From: a virus
Virus record (IMG/VR): IMGVR_UViG_3300043431_000434
Location: 1-59,460 of that record
Length of the DNA: 59,460 bases
Direction: 5' to 3' (one strand)
Shown here: piece by piece, positions 58,190 through 59,460 of the stretch
Numbering within the stretch: the first letter of the stretch is position 1
Layout: every line of letters begins with the position of its first letter
Position numbers and translations under genes: made by a program
The notes under the pieces: generated by a model
Database searches by the model: none
Told to the model about the DNA's origin: nothing
Seen by the model: only the letters and a program-made list of their open reading frames with translations

Positions 58190-58939
58190 TCAGTGAATCT
58201 CGCCTAATCGCTTAGCCACACGTTTGAGCTGCATATCACGCTTACGCTCAAAATCTTGCCGATTGCGTTCACGCGCTGTCGCCTGGTCGTCTTCACCAAC
58301 CGTCAATAATGCCCGCAGTTCATCCAGTTTTTTTACAATGCTATCCTGGTTCGCCGATTGTTCTGGGATTTCTTGAATAAGCTGCTGCACGGTTAGCGTT
58401 GATTTTTCCAAGTTTTCGAGTATCGCAAGTTCAGAGTGTGGTAATTGGCCACGCTCAACAGCTTTGGTCAACGCATCCGCTCGACGTTGCTTATCGTGAC
58501 CTAGTGACACCCGCCAAACCGGTTGTGGTGCAGTTTGGATTGCCCGCTCATACGCCGCCCTAAACGCCATCCTTGCACCAACCAAGTCGTTTTCTGCATA
58601 AATTCCCCAAGCAACCGTTCGCGCTTGCAAAATTTGATCGGTGACAATGACCGTTTCTGCTTCGTCCATCGACTGCAAAGCAATAGCCCACGCTTCGTCG
58701 GCGGGGATATGTTGCGGTTTATCCTGGCCAAGTATGGCTAGGATGTCGTGCAAAATAGGTGCAAATTTATTGTCAAACCGATGTTTCCGTAGTGCGCGTT
58801 TGATTTCATCAAGCGGGTAAGCCACAAGCATCTCAAACAGTTCAACCATTGCAGATTTGCTGTAGACCTTGCCATTTGCACCCAACTCTTGCGCCAACAG
58901 CCAAGCCTCACAAAATTCTCCAAAATCGTTTTTAGTCAT
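58190..58939 (-). CDS. Putative helicase loader / P-like protein
   Basis: 249 residues, close to lambda P in length. The N-terminal half (FGEFCEAWLLAQELGANGKVYSKSAMVELFEMLVAYPLDEIKRALRKHRFDNKFAPILHDILAIL) matches a conserved phage replication-region protein; the C-terminal half is helical and charged. It starts 8 bases inside the end of the initiator gene, the O-P arrangement of lambda. No Walker motif, so not a DnaC-type loader. Function inferred from place. Confidence 0.6.
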   Translation of the reverse strand: MTKNDFGEFCEAWLLAQELGANGKVYSKSAMVELFEMLVAYPLDEIKRALRKHRFDNKFAPILHDILAILGQDKPQHIPADEAWAIALQSMDEAETVIVTDQILQARTVAWGIYAENDLVGARMAFRAAYERAIQTAPQPVWRVSLGHDKQRRADALTKAVERGQLPHSELAILENLEKSTLTVQQLIQEIPEQSANQDSIVKKLDELRALLTVGEDDQATARERNRQDFERKRDMQLKRVAKRLGEIH

Positions 58940-59460
58940 CTCGAATCACCTCGCCATCAATAACCCGCAGGGCATTAAACCTGTCTTTGCTAGGCTCGTA
59001 TTCCCCATAGTCAACTTTTGGCATGACGTTTTTCAGCAATGGCGGGCCATGACACCCATTGGTTTTATTTTTCCCCGGCCATTCCCAACACGCATTAAAA
59101 CTTTGCCAACTTCGTTCGGCGCAAATGGTTATTGCATCGAAAACACTTATGCCAGCGTTATTGGCTTCTCGTACGATGCCATCCATCGCCGTTTTGGTCA
59201 GTTTATTTTTTCGAGTAGCAAGAAAATCCTTGGCGAGTTGTCCCTCAACGCCATGTTGTTTTAATAAATCAATTTCAAAAATTGGGTTTTTAAGTTTTTT
59301 TGAGCCAGAAATTTTTTCTGGCTTTAATTCCTGTTCCTGTTCCTGTTCCTGTTCCTGTTCCTGTTCCTGTTCTAGTTCTAAAGGGAAAATTTCTGAATTT
59401 CCGGGAATTTCCGGGAAATTGTTATTCTCAGGAGGGGGTGGTAGTTTTGATTTGGTACGT
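58932..59460 (-). CDS. Phage replication initiator, C-terminal part (continues at 1-432)
   Basis: Second half of the junction-spanning initiator gene. From 59333 down it encodes the rest of the Gln-Glu run, a basic segment (LKPEKISGSKKLKNPIFEIDLLKQHGVEGQLAKDFLATRKNK), and the end MDGIVREANNAGISVFDAITICAERSWQSFNACWEW..., the kind of C-terminus found in phage replication proteins that contact the helicase loader. An ATG at 59186 opens a shorter frame, but the uninterrupted frame through the join shows that it is internal. Confidence 0.75.
   Translation of the reverse strand, partial: RTKSKLPPPPENNNFPEIPGNSEIFPLELEQEQEQEQEQEQEQELKPEKISGSKKLKNPIFEIDLLKQHGVEGQLAKDFLATRKNKLTKTAMDGIVREANNAGISVFDAITICAERSWQSFNACWEWPGKNKTNGCHGPPLLKNVMPKVDYGEYEPSKDRFNALRVIDGEVIRDD
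59328..59369. repeat. Hexanucleotide repeat (TTCCTG)7, right copy
   Basis: Seven tandem TTCCTG units, one more than at the left end because the overlap starts inside the array. It is the same genomic tract as 1-36. It encodes the Gln-Glu run of the initiator. Confidence 0.95.
59334..59460. repeat. Terminal direct repeat, right copy
   Basis: Identical to bases 1-127. Removing one copy gives the circular 59,333-bp sequence, in which the replication-initiator gene is intact. Confidence 0.95.

Overview
The window is a complete circular genome of a temperate podovirus-like bacteriophage, cut open at an arbitrary point. Its first and last 127 bases are identical, so the unique length is 59,333 bp. 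The cut falls inside a replication-initiator gene whose two halves lie at the two ends. The evidence for a phage is direct: terminase, portal, scaffold, an N4-gp56-type major capsid protein, head-tail adaptor, tail nozzle and tail-fibre genes, DNA-ejection proteins, a lysis cassette, integrase with an attP site, and a cro/repressor switch. There are no long-tail (tape-measure) genes, while there are T7/N4/P22-like adaptor, nozzle and internal virion proteins, so a short-tailed virion is inferred. The integration site copies the 3' half of a tRNA with a CAU anticodon. A gammaproteobacterial host is plausible from the family content (HigBA, RecT/Bet, YfdQ/DUF2303, SSB) but is not proven. Layout: (1) A leftward early operon starts at the cro promoter (about 4.1 kb), passes a strong intrinsic terminator just after cro, and runs through YfdQ, a cupin, Cys-rich proteins, a VRR-NUC nuclease, the replication initiator (across the ends), a putative helicase loader and SSB, finishing near 56.5 kb. 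(2) The immunity region (3.8-5.6 kb) holds a Cro-like protein, a short repressor without a self-cleavage domain, a HigB-HigA toxin-antitoxin pair, and several palindromic operators. (3) A rightward operon from a good sigma70-type promoter (5.53 kb) encodes a DUF1351 coiled-coil protein, a YqaJ/lambda-type exonuclease, RecT, small unknown proteins, an excisionase-like protein and the integrase (to 11.8 kb). (4) attP lies at 11.9 kb, flanked by four copies of a 10-bp arm-type repeat. (5) A rightward block of eight unrecognised genes (12.3-15.1 kb) follows; it is the best candidate for lysogenic or anti-defence cargo. (6) The leftward late region runs from 55.1 kb down to 16.2 kb: small and large terminase, a 246-bp regulatory island, portal, scaffold, capsid, adaptor, nozzle, tail fibre, ejection proteins (one with a lytic transglycosylase domain), a cupin plus 2OG-oxygenase pair, paralogous repeat-rich virion proteins, a 3,814-residue polyvalent protein (methyltransferase, SNF2-type helicase, zincin protease, LPD38-like region), and the lysis cassette with an M15-type endolysin. 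(7) A rightward moron operon at 55.3-56.5 kb encodes a ribbon-helix-helix-like protein and a DUF29 protein, with a perfect 20-bp palindrome over its promoter. The features most worth following up are the giant polyvalent protein with a possible overprinted gene in its linker, a compact structured RNA ending in a terminator at 55.0-55.08 kb, iteron-like repeats around the initiator gene, the hexanucleotide Glu-Gln repeat at the origin, the regulatory island before the portal gene, and the uncharacterised 12.3-15.1 kb gene block.
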